From: Flavobacteriales bacterium | GTDB lineage: Bacteria; Bacteroidota; Bacteroidia; Flavobacteriales_D; Cryomorphaceae | Direction of reading: 5' to 3' | Assembly: GCA_020200995.1 (NCBI GenBank) | Contig: JAIVHQ010000082.1 | Location: 1 to 6,916 of the forward strand | Length of the DNA: 6,916 nt | Part shown: positions 4,826 to 6,916 of the stretch, piece after piece | Numbering within the stretch: position 1 is the stretch's first letter | How the letters are laid out: every line of letters starts with the position of its first letter | Position numbers and translations under genes: made by a program | Notes under the pieces: model-generated | The model's database searches: none | What the model was told of the DNA's origin: nothing | Seen by the model: only the letters and a program-made list of their open reading frames with translations

Positions 4826-6916
4826 GAGGCAATTTCCATTACCCAGCTCGCACCTTCAGAGACGGTAAACGAACCGTTGAGTTGAATCTCTGCGTTGTTT
4901 GCGCAAAAAGTCATGTCAGTCCCTGCATCTGCCACGGGTGCTTCAGTGAAGGTGATGGTCACCTGGTCACTTTCGGCGTTGCAATTTCCATTGCCCGTCG
5001 TGTTCAGCGTGAGTGTCACAAAGCCGGTCGCGATCTCTGCAGCCGAGGGTTGATAGGTCGCCGTCAGTGAAGTGGCATTCGGGGTGAAAACTCCTGTGCC
5101 ACCCGTCCATTGCCCACCCGAAGCAAAGCTCACACTGCCGTTGAGGTTTACCGTGCTGTTATTCGCACATACTGATACGTCCTCGCCTGCATTTACCACC
5201 GGTGCCGGCGCAATTGAAATGGTCATTTGGTCAGAAACGGACGCGCAGGCGCCTGAGCCTGTTGTGGTCAATGTAAGCGTTACACCACCATTAAGAATGT
5301 CCGCGTTTGACGGCGTGTATTGGGCTGTAGGTGAATTTGGACTTGGGTCGAAGAATCCTGTGCCACCCGACCATTGCGCAGCGTCGGCATTGGAGAAGCT
5401 TCCGCCGAGACTTACCACAGGGTTGTTGGCGCACGATTCCTGATTTGACCCGGCATCTACAGCAGGTTCGGGGGTATAGTTAATGGTAATCTCATCCGTT
5501 ACGGCGTTGCAATTGCCATTACCTGTTGTTGTCGCCGTCAGTGTTACGCTACCTGCAGCTATTTCGGCTGCAGTCGGGGTGTACACCGGATTGGCCGAGA
5601 TGTCGCTCGGACTGAAATTTCCTGCCCCACCACTCCACTGAATTCCTGCAGATGTTGAGAAAATTGCGCTTAGTCCCGTTGCCGGACTCGATGCGCAAAC
5701 GGTTATATCGTCTCCGACATTCACCTCGGGAGCCGGGGTGAAGGTTATTACGACCTGATCAGCTTCGGGATTACAGCCTCCGTTGTCTGTGGAGGTCAGG
5801 GTGAAAGTAATGCTTCCTGCGTTGAGATCGCCCGTTGAAGGCGTGTAGGTAGGGTTGAGCACATCCGGTGAAGGGTCAAAGGTACCGGTGCCTCCGGTCC
5901 ATGTTCCGCCGCCTGCATTTTCAACCGTTCCGTTCAGTTCAAAGATGTTGTTGTTTTCGCATATGTTCAAATCGATCCCCGCGTTTACCTCGGGCTCTTC
6001 AGTGATGGTAATGGTCATGTCATCACTCACGGGAACGCAATTTCCATTGCCTGTGGTGGTGAGCGTCAAGGTCACCGATCCCGCTGCGATCTCAGCTTCG
6101 GAAGGGGTGTAGGAAGCACCGAGCGAGTTGGCATCCGGAAAGAATACACCTGAACCGCCGGTCCAGGTGCCTCCTGAAGCTGTGGTCACCGATCCGGCCA
6201 GAATCACTTGTGCATTGTTCGCACAAACACTGACATCGGCACCCGCATTGGCCGTAGGAGCAGGGGTGTAGGTGATGATAACCTGATCTGAAACCGGGTT
6301 GCAATCTCCGTTTCCGGTGGTGGTAAGGGTGAGGGTAACACCGCCCGAAATTATTTCGAAAGCAGCGGGTTGGTAAGTCGCATTGAGCGCATTTGCACTT
6401 GGTGAAAAAGTACCTGATCCACCGCTCCAGGTTCCACCTGATGCTATATTTACAGATCCTTCCAGTTGGGCCACTGCATTGTTGGCGCAAAGCGTTTGAT
6501 CAGGGCCCGCGTCTGCCTCGGGTGAGGGGCCGAAAGTATAAGTCACCTGGTCTGTCACGGCTATGCAATTCCCGTTGCTCGTCGAAGTGAGGGTGAGGTT
6601 GATCACGCCGTCTGAGATTTCGCCCGCAGTCGGTGTGTAGACAGCATTCAAAGTGTTCGCATCGGGATTGAAAGAGCCACTTCCTCCACTCCAGATTCCT
6701 CCTGTGGCCTCTGTCACCGAGCCTTCGAGGGTGATGGCAGGGTTGTTAGAGCATAGCTCACCACCCGCGCCGGCGTCTACTACAGGAGCAGGCGTGATGG
6801 TGATGGTCATCTGGTCATTTTCCGCAAGGCAGTTTCCGTTTCCGGTGGTGGTCAGGGTGAGTTCCACGGTTCCCGCAGCAATTTCACCGGCTGAGGGAGT
6901 GTATACCGCACCGAGG
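4807..6916 (-). CDS. Upstream repeat portion of the same giant surface protein (5' partial, ends in a frameshifted tail)
   Basis: The frame is open from the right edge (first full codon at 6915) to a TAG at 4807-4809. A GTG at 6867 is an internal Val of the repeat (AAGTVELTLTTTGNGNC), so the true start and any signal peptide lie outside the window. The protein is a tail of one repeat, seven complete 88-residue units and the first third of an eighth. Unit pattern: V/A-D/N-A-G near the start, C-A-N-N at residues 10-13, L-x-GS-V, G-G-T-W-T/S-G-G-S/T-G-x-F near 27-37, Y-x-P-S near 48-51, G-S-V-T-L-T-L-T-T-T-G-N-G-N-C ending at 72, then SDQ and a T-P-A-P linker. The last 11 residues, after W in EGASW, do not fit the repeat and come from reading the next segment out of frame. 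The stretch up to that W (691 residues) has no Lys, Arg or His. Without the sorting domain in the other frame, this product could not be exported by T9SS. Confidence 0.85.
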   Translation of the reverse strand, partial: LGAVYTPSAGEIAAGTVELTLTTTGNGNCLAENDQMTITITPAPVVDAGAGGELCSNNPAITLEGSVTEATGGIWSGGSGSFNPDANTLNAVYTPTAGEISDGVINLTLTSTSNGNCIAVTDQVTYTFGPSPEADAGPDQTLCANNAVAQLEGSVNIASGGTWSGGSGTFSPSANALNATYQPAAFEIISGGVTLTLTTTGNGDCNPVSDQVIITYTPAPTANAGADVSVCANNAQVILAGSVTTASGGTWTGGSGVFFPDANSLGASYTPSEAEIAAGSVTLTLTTTGNGNCVPVSDDMTITITEEPEVNAGIDLNICENNNIFELNGTVENAGGGTWTGGTGTFDPSPDVLNPTYTPSTGDLNAGSITFTLTSTDNGGCNPEADQVVITFTPAPEVNVGDDITVCASSPATGLSAIFSTSAGIQWSGGAGNFSPSDISANPVYTPTAAEIAAGSVTLTATTTGNGNCNAVTDEITINYTPEPAVDAGSNQESCANNPVVSLGGSFSNADAAQWSGGTGFFDPSPNSPTAQYTPSNADILNGGVTLTLTTTGSGACASVSDQMTISIAPAPVVNAGEDVSVCANNSTVNLNGSVSFASGGQWTGGTGVFTPNATSLTATYQPSAAEIATGFVTLTLNTTGNGNCNAESDQVTITFTEAPVADAGTDMTFCANNAEIQLNGSFTVSEGASWVMEIASWRQMR
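4841..4855 (-). other. Frame-breaking 112-nt gap inside a repeat unit
   Basis: The eighth array-A unit starts at 4932 and the next unit starts at 4780, a distance of 152 nt, where every complete array-A unit is 264 nt. The loss is therefore 112 nt, which is 37 codons plus one base. The upstream frame matches the repeat up to the Trp codon at 4845-4843. The downstream frame matches again from the Gly codon at 4843-4841 (GNGNC), sharing one base. The missing segment is the part normally running from the residue after Trp to the T-T-T before G-N-G-N-C. The upstream frame then meets TAG at 4807-4809. The cause may be a real deletion between short matches or an assembly collapse; the sequence alone cannot tell. 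Confidence 0.85.
4987..5115 (-). repeat. 10-bp direct repeat inside one array-A unit
   Basis: The sequence GGGCAATGGA (minus strand) occurs at 5115-5106, where it encodes part of G-G-Q-W-T, and again at 4996-4987, where it encodes part of T-G-N-G-N in a different frame. The copies are 119 nt apart. They sit at nearly the same two places in the unit as the ends of the 112-nt gap in the next unit. Confidence 0.8.

Larger units (their letters stand above)
4781..6916 (-). repeat. Array A: tandem 88-residue Ig/PKD-like repeats, uniform 264-nt period
   Basis: Unit starts, taken at the first residue of the V/A-D/N-A-G motif, fall at 6780, 6516, 6252, 5988, 5724, 5460, 5196 and 4932. All seven complete intervals are exactly 264 nt. 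A partial unit precedes 6780, and the eighth unit (4932-4781) is shortened to 152 nt. The class marker is W-S/T-G-G-S/T/A-G before the F-x-P strand. Units differ clearly at the DNA level, so this is an old protein-level array and not a recent satellite. The array continues beyond the right edge. Confidence 0.92.

Noticed and set aside
4807..4855. Programmed ribosomal frameshift joining the two frames
   Set aside because: The frames overlap for 49 nt, but no slippery heptamer is visible. A slip would still leave about 37 residues of the domain core missing, so it would not restore a normal unit.
6865..6867. GTG at 6867 as the true start of the upstream frame
   Set aside because: The frame is open to the window edge and the residues before it continue the repeat pattern, so the GTG is an internal Val codon.
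815..6916. A new defence or enzymatic system, CRISPR array or mobile element
   Set aside because: The periodicity is at the protein level with a 264-nt unit, without short identical DNA repeats, spacers, inverted ends or catalytic motifs. Everything fits a T9SS-exported surface repeat protein and its partner.

Overview
The window is part of a large cell-surface locus from a member of the Bacteroidota. The group is indicated by three things: a type IX secretion system (T9SS) type B C-terminal sorting domain, a PorP/SprF family gene directly behind it, and long PKD/Ig-like repeat arrays. A Flavobacteriales-type genome of middling GC is my best guess; the sequence does not fix the genus. All genes I can support lie on the minus strand, so the locus reads from high to low coordinates.

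Layout in reading direction. (1) 6916 to 4807: an open frame entering from beyond the window, made almost only of 88-residue Ig/PKD-like repeats. Seven complete units are each exactly 264 nt (array A). (2) 4843-4845: within the eighth unit about 112 nt are missing compared with its neighbours. The frame breaks here and stops at 4807. (3) 4855 to 815: the other reading frame resumes with the end of the same repeat unit. It continues through twelve more units of 87-90 residues (array B), two PKD domains and a T9SS type B (CHU_C / gliding-motility-associated) sorting domain. (4) 812 to 1: a PorP/SprF-like outer-membrane protein starting 2 nt after that stop codon and running off the left edge.

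The two long frames are best read as one gene of at least about 2,070 residues. It is either truly broken or collapsed by assembly in repetitive DNA. Intact, it would give a long, rigid, disulfide-stapled surface rod or adhesin exported by T9SS, with the PorP/SprF protein as its dedicated partner, as in the sprB-sprF arrangement of Flavobacterium johnsoniae. As written, the upstream half lacks a sorting domain and the downstream half lacks a signal peptide, so neither should reach the surface.

The repeat region is extreme in composition. The twenty array units and the partial one at the edge contain no lysine, no histidine and only two arginines. The repeat class also changes at the break, and a two-unit block in array B has been duplicated at equal length (531 nt). 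I see no RNA gene, CRISPR array, insertion sequence or promoter. Apart from the 2-nt gap there is no non-coding DNA.
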